Positions 39,112-48,627 of a DNA stretch of 64,000 nt are shown here, piece after piece (the first letter of the stretch is position 1; every line of letters starts with the position of its first letter). The position numbers and the translations under genes are program-made. The notes beneath the pieces were generated by a model. It was given only the letters and a program-made list of their open reading frames with translations, made no database searches and was not told the origin of the DNA. This DNA is from Candidatus Thioglobus sp. NP1 (lineage in GTDB: Bacteria > Pseudomonadota > Gammaproteobacteria > PS1 > Pseudothioglobaceae): positions 248,001-312,000 of the forward strand of contig NZ_CP023860.1 of NCBI RefSeq assembly GCF_003326015.1, in the 5' to 3' direction.

Positions 39112-40272
39112 TTAAAAGCGAGGTTTTATGCCAAGACTTATAAGAGTATCTTTTGCTTGAGATTGAAACTCAGCCATCTCGCTTTTAGGCACTAATAGCT
39201 TGCTGGGAAGCTTGACTTTTTCAGCATCTTGATGAACGCCATTGATTCGTATTTCATAGTGGAGATGAGGCCCAGTTGATGCGCCAGTACTTCCAACATA
39301 TCCAATTAGCGCCCCTTTTGAAATTCTTTTTCCAGGCTTAAGGCCCTTAGCAAAATTAGATAGATGAGCATAGACAGTTAAAAGTTCAGACCCGTGTTTT
39401 AAGTAGATCACATTACCATAGCCATTTAACGTTTTTGTATATTTAATTACTCCTTTTGCGGGCGCATAGATGGGGGTGCCTGAAGGAGCCACAAAATCAG
39501 TTCCTCTGTGAGGCCTATAAACTTTAAGTGTTGGATGTAAGCGACGCAGAGTAAATCTTGAGCTAATACGACTATATTTAACTGGTGCAAAAGTGAACGA
39601 ATCATTTAAAGTATAACCTTCTGCTGTGTAGTATATTTTTTGTCCTAAGTTGTTTTTATAACCAAAAAGAGCAATTATTTTTTTGTTATTTACATAAATC
39701 ATTGCATGTGGCTTTTTCTCGCCATCCCAAGATAAAATAAACTTATCACCTTTTCTTAGGTCTCTGCTAAAGTCAATCTCCCATGAAAAATTATCCACCA
39801 TTAATTTAACAATCTCAGCGTCTATGCCCGCTTTCTTGGCGTCATAATTTAGCGATTTATCAATTATTATAGTTTTGTGTGATAATCGACCTTTAGGCTG
39901 ATTATTTTCATTATTAAAGCGAAATTTGTTATTTTCATAGCTGATATAAAGGGGGCTTGAGTTTACAGGACTAAATATAATTTGCTCTAAGCCATGTTTA
40001 TCATTAAGAATTATTCTAAATTTATCACCAGGGTATATTTTGTTTAAATTTTGAGCGCTTTTATCTGAAGCTATTAGTTTTGTAAGAAGTTTTGCAGACA
40101 GACCTGTTTTATAGAAAAATTTATAAAACGCATCACCACTTGATACTTCAAAAATAAAATCATGCTTCCCATTTGCATGAGATGGGGAGGCTATTAGCGA
40201 GAAAATTAAAAAAAATGCAAGCAAAAAAGGCTTGCATAAAATGAAGGTTTTATTCTTAAGCACTAGATTCAA
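39112..40272 (-). CDS. M23-family peptidoglycan endopeptidase (MepM-like)
   Basis: A 386-residue exported protein with a signal peptide (PFLLAFFLIFSLIASPSHA), an OapA/LysM-like middle region (YPGDKFRIILND), and a C-terminal LytM/M23 domain with the metal site HRGTDFVAPSGTPIYA, then YAHLS and GPHLHYEIRING (HxH). All metal ligands are kept, so it should be active in cleaving peptide cross-links during wall growth. Overlaps the 3' end of dxr by 17 bases. Confidence 0.9.
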   Translation of the reverse strand: MNLVLKNKTFILCKPFLLAFFLIFSLIASPSHANGKHDFIFEVSSGDAFYKFFYKTGLSAKLLTKLIASDKSAQNLNKIYPGDKFRIILNDKHGLEQIIFSPVNSSPLYISYENNKFRFNNENNQPKGRLSHKTIIIDKSLNYDAKKAGIDAEIVKLMVDNFSWEIDFSRDLRKGDKFILSWDGEKKPHAMIYVNNKKIIALFGYKNNLGQKIYYTAEGYTLNDSFTFAPVKYSRISSRFTLRRLHPTLKVYRPHRGTDFVAPSGTPIYAPAKGVIKYTKTLNGYGNVIYLKHGSELLTVYAHLSNFAKGLKPGKRISKGALIGYVGSTGASTGPHLHYEIRINGVHQDAEKVKLPSKLLVPKSEMAEFQSQAKDTLISLGIKPRF

Positions 40273-41407
40273 TAACAGAGTTTGCTACTTGACGAGAAAG
40301 ACGGTCATTTTCCATAACACTGTCGAGTGTGTCAAGGACTCTTATCGGAGCCTCTAGAAGTGTTTTTTCTATAGTACTACTAATATCAAGAAAGCCAATT
40401 CTATTTTCTAAAAATGCCTCAACCGCAATTTCATTGGCAGCGTTTAAAGTTGCAGGACTGCTATCGCCATTTTTTAGCGAACTATAGGCAAGCTCTAGAC
40501 ATTTAAATTTTTGCATATCAGGCGCTATAAATTCAAGATCATTTTGCTTAGTAAGATCAAGGTCCTCAACTCCAGAAGGGTGTCTTTCTGGAAAAGATAG
40601 AGCATAAGATATTGCACTCCTCATATCGGGCAGCCCCAGCTGAGATAAAACACTTCCATCAGTAAAATATGCAAACGAATGGACAATACTTTGCGGGTGA
40701 ATAACTACCTCTATATGTTGCGCAGGAAGACCAAACAAAAAGTGGGCCTCAATAACCTCAAGACCCTTATTCATCATAGTTGCAGAGTCAACTGAAATTT
40801 TTTTTCCCATTTTCCAGTTAGGATGAGCACATGCTTGCTCTGGAGTAACCTTACCAAGGCTATGCAATTTTTTATTAAGAAAGGGCCCTCCTGAGGCTGT
40901 AAGTTGAACCTTTTTAAGTCCACTTGTTCCAGCTTGAAGGCATTGAAATATTGCACTGTGTTCTGAGTCTACAGGTATGAGTTGAGCGCCATATTTCTTG
41001 GCGGCATTTATCAATAAGCTTCCAGCTAAAACTAAAGATTCTTTATTTGCTAGCATTACTCTTTTGCCAGCAGTAACTGCTGAAAATGTAGAGGCGAGGC
41101 CTGCACTTCCAACAATTGCAGCCATCACATAGTCTGTATTTTTATGAGACGCTATAAAGTTTTGAGCGCTTATACCCGAAAGCACCTCAACTCCCTCTGG
41201 AGCAAGTTTTTGTAATTCTGCAGCTGCATCAGGATCAACCATAACAGCATATGATGGTTTAAATTCTGTACAAAGTGACAGCATTTTTTCCCAATTAGAT
41301 TTTGCACTAAGAGCAAATACTTTATATTTATCAGGGTTAGATGAAATTACATTAAGAGTGCTTAAACCAATTGATCCCGTAGCTCCCAGTATAGAAATAT
41401 TTTTCAT
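40256..41407 (-). CDS. dxr: 1-deoxy-D-xylulose 5-phosphate reductoisomerase
   Basis: Second step of the MEP isoprenoid pathway. From the ATG at 41407 (MKNISILGATGSIGLSTLNV, 383 residues) it has the NADPH-binding GATGSIG, the metal/substrate region VDSEHSAIFQCL, TASGGPF and HPNWKMGKKISVDSATMMNKG, the family signature. The ATG overlaps the end of cdsA by four bases (ATGA); a longer frame starting at 41449 is unlikely. Order uppS-cdsA-dxr is conserved in Proteobacteria. Confidence 0.97.
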   Translation of the reverse strand: MKNISILGATGSIGLSTLNVISSNPDKYKVFALSAKSNWEKMLSLCTEFKPSYAVMVDPDAAAELQKLAPEGVEVLSGISAQNFIASHKNTDYVMAAIVGSAGLASTFSAVTAGKRVMLANKESLVLAGSLLINAAKKYGAQLIPVDSEHSAIFQCLQAGTSGLKKVQLTASGGPFLNKKLHSLGKVTPEQACAHPNWKMGKKISVDSATMMNKGLEVIEAHFLFGLPAQHIEVVIHPQSIVHSFAYFTDGSVLSQLGLPDMRSAISYALSFPERHPSGVEDLDLTKQNDLEFIAPDMQKFKCLELAYSSLKNGDSSPATLNAANEIAVEAFLENRIGFLDISSTIEKTLLEAPIRVLDTLDSVMENDRLSRQVANSVIESSA

Positions 41408-42210
41408 AATATATACGTGAAGAAAAGAAAGAAAATTGGTGCAGCACAAGTAAGGCTATCAATCCTATCTAGTATACCTCCATGTCCAGGCAAAAGCCGC
41501 CCACTATCTTTAACATTTGCTAGTCTTTTTAATACACTTTCAAATAAATCGCCAATAACTGATGCAAGTGAAATAATTATTGACAAAACACCATAAGTTA
41601 AATAATCACTTATTGATGGATTACCTAATGAAACAAATACATAGGTACCTGCAACAATGAGGGAAAGAATAATCCCTCCGGCCAAACCTTCAACTGTTTT
41701 TTTAGGACTAACGTTGGGCGATAGCTTTATCTTTCCAATGGCTTTGCCAGCAAAGTAAGCCCCAACGTCTGCTGCCCATATAAGGCCAAAAAGAAGCAAC
41801 ACTAGATAATTGTTATTCATATGAAGTGCTATTAATGATAAGGCTGCTGGGGTGAAGAGAAACAATCCATTTATCAAAATTACAAAAAGATTTTTATTAA
41901 TATGGTTTGAACTTCTGGGAAATACAACTATCCAGTAAAGAGCAATAAGCCACCAAGCAAACGAGGCAATTAAGATTGGCAGAAGTGCTAATGTCTTGTT
42001 TATAAGAAAAAAAGTAATACCAATAATTGCAAAAATATACGCAACTTTTGCGGTTAAACTTTTAAGTTTAGCTAGTGTGGAGAACTCCCATAAGGCAATT
42101 ATAAAAATTATTGCAAGTGCAAGAGAAAAGCCCAATTTTTCGAGAGCTACTACAGAAAAAATTACAAGTGGGGCAAAAATAGAAGCAGTAATAACCCTTA
42201 GGAGTAGCAT
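41404..42210 (-). CDS. cdsA: Phosphatidate cytidylyltransferase (CDP-diglyceride synthase)
   Basis: Makes CDP-diacylglycerol for phospholipid synthesis in the inner membrane. The 268-residue protein has about seven to eight transmembrane helices and the family signature SVIGDLFESVLKRLANVKDS followed by GRLLPGHGGILDRIDS near the C-terminus. It overlaps uppS by one base. Confidence 0.96.
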   Translation of the reverse strand: MLLLRVITASIFAPLVIFSVVALEKLGFSLALAIIFIIALWEFSTLAKLKSLTAKVAYIFAIIGITFFLINKTLALLPILIASFAWWLIALYWIVVFPRSSNHINKNLFVILINGLFLFTPAALSLIALHMNNNYLVLLLFGLIWAADVGAYFAGKAIGKIKLSPNVSPKKTVEGLAGGIILSLIVAGTYVFVSLGNPSISDYLTYGVLSIIISLASVIGDLFESVLKRLANVKDSGRLLPGHGGILDRIDSLTCAAPIFFLFFTYIL

Positions 42211-42929
42211 TATTTTTCACCCCTTCTCTCTCCATAGCGACGTTCTCGTGAGCTAAACGATTCGATTGCAAGGTCAAGTTCTTTTTCATTAAAGTCTGGC
42301 CATAATGTGTCACAAAAGTATAGCTCACTATATGCAATATCCCATAATAAAAAGTTACTTATTCTTACTTCTCCACTTGTGCGAATAAGAAGGTCAACCG
42401 GAGGAAGTCCTGCTAGTGATGTGTGATCATGAAAAGAACTTGTGTTTATTTGTTCTGGATCGAGTTCATTTGCTGCCACTTTTGAGGCAATTTTTTTTGC
42501 AGCATTGGTAATATCCCACTGCCCCCCATAGTTTGCAGCAATAACAAGTGTAAGACCATCATTGTCTTGAAGTTGATCCTCAGCAGCTTTAGCTAGCAGT
42601 TGAATTTCAGGGGTAAAAACGCTAAGATCACCAATAATTTTGAGCTTAACATTATTTTCCTTGAGTTTTTTTGTTTCATTTTTTAAAACTGTTAAAAAAA
42701 GTTTAAATAATAATCCAACCTCCTCAGTTGGGCGTTTCATATTCTCACTACTAAAAGCAAAAAGAGTCAGGGAGCTAATGCCTAACTTTCCACAGTGCTT
42801 AACAATTTTTCTCACAGTCTGTACCCCTCTTTGGTGGCCTTTGGACCGAGGAAGGTGTCGTGATTTTGCCCATCGTCCGTTACCATCCATAATGATAGCT
42901 ATATGATTTGGTAAAGCTTTTAGGCTCAT
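42210..42929 (-). CDS. uppS: Undecaprenyl diphosphate synthase (cis-prenyltransferase)
   Basis: Makes the C55 lipid carrier of peptidoglycan synthesis. The 239-residue protein shows IIMDGNGRWAKSRHLPRSKGH near the N-terminus (catalytic Asp and phosphate loop), LTLFAFSSENMKRP, and the C-terminal DLLIRTSGEVRISNFLLWDIAYSEL with WPDF. The 'E' in place of the usual 'EQ/QR' is within family variation. Starts the minus-strand uppS-cdsA-dxr-mepM set. Confidence 0.97.
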   Translation of the reverse strand: MSLKALPNHIAIIMDGNGRWAKSRHLPRSKGHQRGVQTVRKIVKHCGKLGISSLTLFAFSSENMKRPTEEVGLLFKLFLTVLKNETKKLKENNVKLKIIGDLSVFTPEIQLLAKAAEDQLQDNDGLTLVIAANYGGQWDITNAAKKIASKVAANELDPEQINTSSFHDHTSLAGLPPVDLLIRTSGEVRISNFLLWDIAYSELYFCDTLWPDFNEKELDLAIESFSSRERRYGERRGEK

Positions 42930-43073
42930 AAAGAACTTTTAATAAAATAAATAGGGCAATTATACCCATAGCACAATCACAAGCCTGATGTAAAGTGACT
43001 CCCCTTTTAGTCCCTCCTTAAATGGGGCAATTAGTAAAATAATAATAATAAGTTTATGCGGTAAAATCTCATT

Positions 43074-43847
43074 ATGAGCTTAGCTAAAAGAATTATTCCT
43101 TGCCTTGATGTCAGAGATGGCAGAGTTGTAAAAGGTATTAAATTTATAGATATTAAAGATGCTGGAGATCCAGTAGAGGTGGCTATTAGGTATGATTATG
43201 AGGGCGCTGATGAAATAACTTTTCTTGATATTACTGCCTCACATGAGGGCCGTAATACAACAGTGGAGATGGTTGAAAAGATTGCTGAAAAGGTATTTAT
43301 CCCCTTAACAGTTGGGGGCGGTATTCGAGAAGCTAAAGATGTTAGGTTAATGTTAAAAGCTGGTGCAGACAAAGTAGCTGTTAATTCAGCAGCAATTTCT
43401 AATCCAGAGCTTGTGAACGAGCTCTGTGCAACTTTTGGATCTCAATGTATTGTTATTGCTATTGATGCCAAGCAAGTCTCTAAATACCCCCCTAGATGGG
43501 AGATATTTACACATGGTGGAAGAAAACCAACAGGCATTGATGCTGTTGAATGGGCTATCAAAATGACAAGTGGTGAAAATGGTGCTGGAGAGGTATTGAT
43601 GACCTCTATGGATAGAGATGGGACAAAAGATGGTTTTGATATTAAGCTTATGAAAGCCGTTTCAAGTGCAGTTAGAGTCCCAGTAATTGCCTCTGGTGGG
43701 GTTGGGAAGCTAGAACATCTTTCAGAGGGAATTATTGATGGAGGTGCAGATGCAGTTCTGGCGGCAAGCATTTTTCATTTTGGAGAATTTACAGTCGCAG
43801 AGGCAAAAAAATCAATGCAAGATAATGGCATAGAAGTGAGACTATAG
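43074..43847 (+). CDS. hisF: Imidazole glycerol phosphate synthase, cyclase subunit HisF
   Basis: Forms the imidazole ring in histidine synthesis using ammonia from HisH. The 257-residue TIM barrel shows [15 protein letters not shown] with catalytic Asp11-type residue, VIAIDAKQ (second catalytic Asp), the phosphate loops PLTVGGGIR and VIASGGVGK. It stands alone: no hisH, hisA or hisI flank it, and the next gene belongs to the oxidase cluster. Confidence 0.97.
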   Translation: MSLAKRIIPCLDVRDGRVVKGIKFIDIKDAGDPVEVAIRYDYEGADEITFLDITASHEGRNTTVEMVEKIAEKVFIPLTVGGGIREAKDVRLMLKAGADKVAVNSAAISNPELVNELCATFGSQCIVIAIDAKQVSKYPPRWEIFTHGGRKPTGIDAVEWAIKMTSGENGAGEVLMTSMDRDGTKDGFDIKLMKAVSSAVRVPVIASGGVGKLEHLSEGIIDGGADAVLAASIFHFGEFTVAEAKKSMQDNGIEVRL

Positions 43848-43907
43848 CGTATTGAGTTTTGACTATCAACAGCGTATCATTGTCCAGTTTTAAATTCTTG
43901 GATTCTT

Positions 43908-44444
43908 ATGACTATTAAAAAAGAATTTTGGGCATTATTGTCAATATTTATCTTGCCCATAGGACTTGGAACTTTATTTTTTTATTTAAACCCAAGTTAT
44001 TTTAGTGATAGTACAGTCAATTATGGTGAGCTAGTTCGCCCAGTAATAGTTACTGAGCAAGCTGATATTGCTATTGAGGGCGACGCAACTTTTAATGGTA
44101 TATGGACAATTGCCTATGTATCAAAAAGCTGTGACTTGGTCTGTGAAAAGGCAGTTGCTGATATAAAAACAATTCGAACCCTCATTAATATGGATATGCG
44201 AAGAATTCAAAGAATGCTTATTGTCCAAGATGGTTCCAGTCCAAGCAATAACGATACAAGTCTTGTTAAAGCAAAAATTACAAGTACAAAACTTTCCGAT
44301 AGTCTTAGTAAGTTTCCTGAAAATGCAATATACATCATTGACCCTATTGGTAACTTTATGCTTTACTATAAACCCCAAGATATTAATATTAAGTTTGTAT
44401 TAAAAGACCTAAAGCGCTTACTTAAGTATTCAAGAATAGGCTGA
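43908..44444 (+). CDS. Sco-like membrane-anchored thioredoxin-fold protein of the oxidase cluster
   Basis: A 178-residue protein with an N-terminal transmembrane anchor (ALLSIFILPIGLGTLFFYL) and a periplasmic domain that contains SKSCDLVCEKAV, a Cys-X3-Cys pair in the position of the copper motif of Sco/SenC proteins. The rest (YIIDPIGNFMLYYKP) fits a thioredoxin fold. It overlaps ctaB start by one base. Proteins of this type sit in many gammaproteobacterial cox clusters, probably as oxidase assembly factors; the exact role is inferred. Confidence 0.7.
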   Translation: MTIKKEFWALLSIFILPIGLGTLFFYLNPSYFSDSTVNYGELVRPVIVTEQADIAIEGDATFNGIWTIAYVSKSCDLVCEKAVADIKTIRTLINMDMRRIQRMLIVQDGSSPSNNDTSLVKAKITSTKLSDSLSKFPENAIYIIDPIGNFMLYYKPQDINIKFVLKDLKRLLKYSRIG

Positions 44445-45340
44445 TGAAAAACATTCCAGCTATCTCTGATCTTCTTGGCCTTTGTAAGCTTAAGGTTGTT
44501 TCATTAATTCTTCTAACTGCAGTTGTTGGCATGCTTTTGGCGGTCCCTTATGTGCCAAATCTATTTCTTATAGTTATGGCATCAGCAGGAATTTCCCTGG
44601 CAGCAATGTCAGCAGCAGTGTTTAACCATATTGTTGATGAAAAAATTGACGTACAGATGTCTCGAACAGATCTTCGGCCATTACCACAAGGCAAAGTAAC
44701 ACGACAGCAAGCACTAATTTGGGGCCTATTTCTAGGGGTTATTGGAATAGCCCTTCTTTTGATTTTTGTTAATATGCTAACAGCTGTTCTAACATTCCTA
44801 TCGCTTATTGGATATGCAGTTTTTTATACAATGTATTTGAAGCGAGCAACCCCACAAAATATAGTTATTGGTGGTGCTGCAGGTGCTGCCCCTCCAGTGC
44901 TAGGCTGGACCTCTATTGCGGGCTCCCAAGGGATTGAGTATGCACTATTGCTTTTTTTAATAGTCTTTATATGGACGCCGCCACATTTTTGGGCCTTAGC
45001 AATCCATAGGAGCGAAGAGTATAAAAAAGCTGAAGTCCCTATGCTGCCTGTAACTCATGGATTGGAGTTTACAAGAATACAGATCCTTTTATATACAGTT
45101 CTTTTATTTCTTGTTACGCTTCTTCCATATCTAACTGGCATGAGTGGAGTTATATATTTGATCTGTGCCACGACTCTTGGTGCTCTTTTTTTAGGATACT
45201 CTATTAAAATTTTTATGGAGCCGGAGAATCCTCAAATAGCCTTTAAGACATTTAAATATTCAATTAACTATTTAATGGTTCTATTTATAGGTTTATTGCT
45301 TGATCATTATCTGTTAATGACTTTTAGAGTTTCCATTTAA
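44444..45340 (+). CDS. ctaB: Protoheme IX farnesyltransferase (heme O synthase)
   Basis: Attaches a farnesyl group to heme B for aa3/bo3 oxidases. The 298-residue inner-membrane protein has several helices and the substrate motif NHIVDEKIDVQMSRTDLRPL (NxxxDxxxD type), then a second Asp-rich loop region GWTSIAG and WTPPHFWALAI. Also named cyoE. It precedes a DUF2970 gene by two bases. Confidence 0.95.
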   Translation: MKNIPAISDLLGLCKLKVVSLILLTAVVGMLLAVPYVPNLFLIVMASAGISLAAMSAAVFNHIVDEKIDVQMSRTDLRPLPQGKVTRQQALIWGLFLGVIGIALLLIFVNMLTAVLTFLSLIGYAVFYTMYLKRATPQNIVIGGAAGAAPPVLGWTSIAGSQGIEYALLLFLIVFIWTPPHFWALAIHRSEEYKKAEVPMLPVTHGLEFTRIQILLYTVLLFLVTLLPYLTGMSGVIYLICATTLGALFLGYSIKIFMEPENPQIAFKTFKYSINYLMVLFIGLLLDHYLLMTFRVSI

Positions 45341-45342
45341 AG

Positions 45343-45534
45343 ATGCGTTATTTTTTTCAAGTGCTTCGAGGTGTTGCATCAGCAATGATTGGTGTTGGCA
45401 AAAAGAAAAACCTAGCCAAGGATTTCGATGCTGTAGAGAAGAGTGGCCCGTGGCTCTACATCCTCGTTGGGCTTGTAATGACAATATTATTTATTGGGTC
45501 TATACTTTTTGCAGTGAGGCTGGTTCTATCATAA
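45343..45534 (+). CDS. DUF2970 small membrane protein
   Basis: A 63-residue protein with an N-terminal amphipathic segment (VLRGVASAMIGVGKKKN) and one C-terminal transmembrane helix, the whole matching the DUF2970 pattern. Such proteins sit in cytochrome oxidase operons of Beta- and Gammaproteobacteria; no function is established that I know of. It overlaps the convergent sco1 stop by six bases. Confidence 0.8.
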   Translation: MRYFFQVLRGVASAMIGVGKKKNLAKDFDAVEKSGPWLYILVGLVMTILFIGSILFAVRLVLS

Positions 45535-46191
45535 AGCTTCAATAATCTTATCTATAGCTTTTGCCATTGGCGCCGGCTCATGCGGGCTAGTCAACAGAGC
45601 GGTCAACTCAAGTTTAGGGTTAAAGAGTAAATAGCTGCCAGTATGATCAATGTCATAGTGAGAATGAGAGTGGTCATCATGAGAGGTGTGATCTTCTTTT
45701 GCTAATTTCTGTGATGCTACAACCTCATGATAAACACCAAGGGCTTTACTTATAGAAACAAGCTTATCCTGTTGAGCAGTTAAACCAACAAAAGATGAGT
45801 TAAAGGCATTAGCAAAATTATCTAGCTTACCAATATCTCTAGTAGGATCAACAGAAACAAATACAACTTGAAGCTTGTTTTTATTATCCATCATTTGATA
45901 TGTGAGATTAATTTTTGAGAGGTCTATTGGGCATATATCTGGACACGAAGTGTAACCAAAATATAATAGGGCCCATTTATCTTTAGTTAACTCAGACAAA
46001 TGCACATCTTCTGACTTATCATTAATGAAATTAAGCTTACCTGATAGTGATTTTGCCTCTGGATAAAGAGAGGCGGTTGGCGCAACAGATTTTTTTAATT
46101 CATTAATGTTTGGTTGCCCGCCAAAATAAATCGAGGCTGTAAGTACAAAAAAAATCAAAAAGAAAGCCGATAGTAGAATCGATTTATTCAT
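45529..46191 (-). CDS. SCO1/SenC family copper chaperone with a His-rich insertion
   Basis: Delivers copper to the CuA site of cytochrome c oxidase. The 220-residue protein has an N-terminal anchor helix, the Cys83-X3-Cys87 motif in FGYTSCPDICP, and the conserved His in the DHTGSYLLF segment (His183). Just before that His lies a His/Asp-rich insert (residues 168-183, six or more His), which is unusual for the family and could bind extra copper. It follows ctaA in transcription by five bases. Confidence 0.92.
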   Translation of the reverse strand: MNKSILLSAFFLIFFVLTASIYFGGQPNINELKKSVAPTASLYPEAKSLSGKLNFINDKSEDVHLSELTKDKWALLYFGYTSCPDICPIDLSKINLTYQMMDNKNKLQVVFVSVDPTRDIGKLDNFANAFNSSFVGLTAQQDKLVSISKALGVYHEVVASQKLAKEDHTSHDDHSHSHYDIDHTGSYLLFNPKLELTALLTSPHEPAPMAKAIDKIIEAL

Positions 46192-46196
46192 AATTA

Positions 46197-47165
46197 TTAA
46201 GCAGTCTTATGATTTTTAAATACTTTATGAGTCAGGCTAATTAGGCTTAGTAAAAGTCCTAAGGCTACTGCATTATGCATAATAGCAGCAAACATTGGCA
46301 GTGACATAACGACATTAATAATACCTAGGCCCACCTGGATAGATAAAAGAAGCAAGATAATAAAAATATTATTTCTTAGCATCGTATAATTTTTATATGC
46401 AAAAGCAAGTCCAATTAATGCACCTGTAATAACTAATGCTCCAACTCTATGAACCATCTGAATTGCACTTCTAGCAGGATTTTCTAAAACGCCAAATTCG
46501 TAATCAATCCCCAGTGGTCCCCAATAAAAGGCGTTTTCAAAGTCCATATTATCTGGCCACATTTGATCAAGGCAGCTAGGAAAATATTCACCACAAGATA
46601 GCGCGGCATAGTTTGTGCTAGTCCAGCCTCCAAGAAAAATTTGAAATGCAAGAAGCACGGTTACAACAACTAGAATTATTTTATCTCGTTTTGAGATATC
46701 TTGATTAAGTTGGATTGGCTTACGTTGATTTAATAAAAGCCAGAATATTAGGGTTGTTGTAGAGAAGCCCCCTAATAAGTGCATCGTAACAATTCCTGGG
46801 TGCACCAGTTCAGTTACTGTCCACATTCCAAGAGCACCCTGAAAACCCACAAGCAAAAGCAGAGCTGCCGGGACTCTGATAGATTGAGCCCTTTCAGTTT
46901 TACCAAGAGCAGCAAATATGAATATTACAATTATCGCCAATCCAAGCGTTGAGGCGGCATATCTGTGTACCATTTCTTTCCAGGCTTTTGCTATATCCAG
47001 TGGCCTTTCATATTCGCTTGATACCACATCGGGCACAAGCAATTGTCCGTAACATCCTGGCCAGTCAGGGCAGCCTAAGCCAGCATCTGCAAGACGAGCA
47101 TAAGCCCCAAGTATGACAACTATAAGTGCTAGAATTATTGAAAGATTAAGAGTCTTTGTATACAT
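46197..47165 (-). CDS. ctaA: Heme A synthase (CtaA/COX15)
   Basis: Oxidises heme O to heme A for the aa3 oxidase. The 322-residue membrane protein has about eight helices, four conserved His-bearing helices (for example EMVHRYAASTLGL, HLLGGFSTTTLIF, MVHRVGALVITG, HNAVALGLLLSL) and the Cys-rich loops GLGCPDWPGCYGQL and SCGEYFPSC.  It is divergent from coxB and cotranscribed with sco1. Confidence 0.95.
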   Translation of the reverse strand: MYTKTLNLSIILALIVVILGAYARLADAGLGCPDWPGCYGQLLVPDVVSSEYERPLDIAKAWKEMVHRYAASTLGLAIIVIFIFAALGKTERAQSIRVPAALLLLVGFQGALGMWTVTELVHPGIVTMHLLGGFSTTTLIFWLLLNQRKPIQLNQDISKRDKIILVVVTVLLAFQIFLGGWTSTNYAALSCGEYFPSCLDQMWPDNMDFENAFYWGPLGIDYEFGVLENPARSAIQMVHRVGALVITGALIGLAFAYKNYTMLRNNIFIILLLLSIQVGLGIINVVMSLPMFAAIMHNAVALGLLLSLISLTHKVFKNHKTA

Positions 47166-47490
47166 AATTATCCTTATTTAAGCAGCCATATATTTTAATG
47201 AAGCAAGCCAGTTATTGGAAAAATATTGAACTAATTTCTGCTAGTGTTTGAAAAGTATATAGGGTGTTTATGACTAATTTCAATTGAAAGACCCCAAGTT
47301 TTTTTATTTTCAAGGCAGAGATGAAAATAGTTCAACTAATATTGATAATAAAGGTGAATTATTACTTGGTAAAAAGAAGATAAACAGGTATCATTTAATT
47401 GCATTTTTTAATTGAACTTGAAATTGCATTTTTAATAACTATATATGCTATTCCTAATATAGCTAAACAAAGATTAAATTCGGAGAATCT
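47166..47490. promoter_or_regulatory. 325-base gap holding the coxB promoter region, with a direct repeat
   Basis: No gene is visible here. Two near-identical elements, AATTGCATTTTTTAAT at 47397-47412 and AATTGCATTTTTAAT at 47422-47436, lie 25 bases apart upstream of coxB. TTGAAA at 47418 and TATATG at 47442 with an 18-base spacer could be a promoter, which would overlap the second element. GGAGAA precedes the coxB ATG. Confidence 0.4.
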
Positions 47491-48612
47491 ATGAAATTAT
47501 TGTTTAACCTTGCTGTCACATTTATTGGACTCCTAAGCTCGAAGTCTGTGTTTGCAGAATACACACTAAATATGACTAAAGGAATTACAGATATCAGTAG
47601 AGATATCTGGGGCTTGCACATGATGGTTTTTTGGGTTTGTGTTGCAATCGGTGTTGTTGTTTTCGGAGCAATGTTTTATTCAATTATTGCTCACAGAAAA
47701 TCAAAAGGAGCTAAGGCGGCTAATTTTCATGAAAGCACAACTGTTGAATTTATTTGGACTGGAATACCTGTTTTAATTTTAATTGCAATGGCAATTCCTG
47801 CGTCCAAGACACTTATAGATATTGAGGTTTTGGAAAAGGCTGATATGACTATAAAGGTAACTGGAATAAGGTGGAAGTGGCAATATGATTATCCTGAAGA
47901 GGGGATAAGTTTTGTATCTAATCTAGCACAATCGTCAATGGATGTAATCAACGGAACGCCTGAAGAGCGTGAAGCTGTTCATGCAGAGAGCACTTATCTT
48001 CGTTCTGTCGATAGACATGTTGTTCTGCCAGTTGATACTACAGTTCGTTTTTTAATAACATCAGCTGATGTTATTCACAATTGGTGGGTGCCTGCGTTTG
48101 CGGTCAAGCAAGATGCAAATCCAGGATTTATTAATGACGCATGGGCAAAGCCTAATAAAATTGGAAGATATGAGGGCCAGTGCGCAGAGTTATGTGGAAA
48201 AGGCCATGGCTTTATGCCTATTGTTGTTGACGTTGTTTCTAAAGAGGATTATGCAAAGTGGGTTGAAACCATGCAGGCTGAAAAAGTTGCTGAGCTTGCC
48301 AGCGCAACTCAGGTTTGGACTGAGGCAGATCTTGTTGCCAAAGGAGAGACCGTCTATAACGCAAACTGTTCAGGCTGTCATCAGAAAGATGGTACTGGTA
48401 TCCCTGGAGTCTTTCCTGCAATGATTGGATCAGAAGTAACTAATGGCCCAGCAGCATATCAGATTGATCTTGTTCTTAATGGAATGGGAGGAATGCCCGC
48501 ATTTAGAATGTTAAGTGACTCAGATATAGCAGCAGTAATTACCTACGAGAGAAGATCTTTTGAAAATAATGGAACAGTTGTTCAACCATCAGATGTTACA
48601 TCTGCACGTTAA
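47491..48612 (+). CDS. coxB: Cytochrome c oxidase subunit II with fused cytochrome c (caa3 type)
   Basis: Receives electrons at CuA and passes them to heme a. The 373-residue precursor has a signal peptide (FNLAVTFIGLLSSKSVFAEY), two transmembrane helices, the CuA cupredoxin domain with CAELCGKGHGFM near residue 230, and an added C-terminal cytochrome c domain with CSGCH near residue 294. The fused cytochrome c is typical of caa3 oxidases and can replace or assist a soluble donor. Confidence 0.96.
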   Translation: MKLLFNLAVTFIGLLSSKSVFAEYTLNMTKGITDISRDIWGLHMMVFWVCVAIGVVVFGAMFYSIIAHRKSKGAKAANFHESTTVEFIWTGIPVLILIAMAIPASKTLIDIEVLEKADMTIKVTGIRWKWQYDYPEEGISFVSNLAQSSMDVINGTPEEREAVHAESTYLRSVDRHVVLPVDTTVRFLITSADVIHNWWVPAFAVKQDANPGFINDAWAKPNKIGRYEGQCAELCGKGHGFMPIVVDVVSKEDYAKWVETMQAEKVAELASATQVWTEADLVAKGETVYNANCSGCHQKDGTGIPGVFPAMIGSEVTNGPAAYQIDLVLNGMGGMPAFRMLSDSDIAAVITYERRSFENNGTVVQPSDVTSAR

Positions 48613-48627
48613 TTTAAGGAGAAACAC

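Noticed and set aside
42930-43073. Terminator or small RNA in the uppS-hisF gap
   Set aside because: CCCCTTTTA and TTAAATGGGG pair only imperfectly and no T run or conserved RNA pattern is visible.
48068-48424. Open frame in another phase inside coxB
   Set aside because: Overlaps the CuA and cytochrome c coding region fully; composition is that of a frame-shifted shadow.
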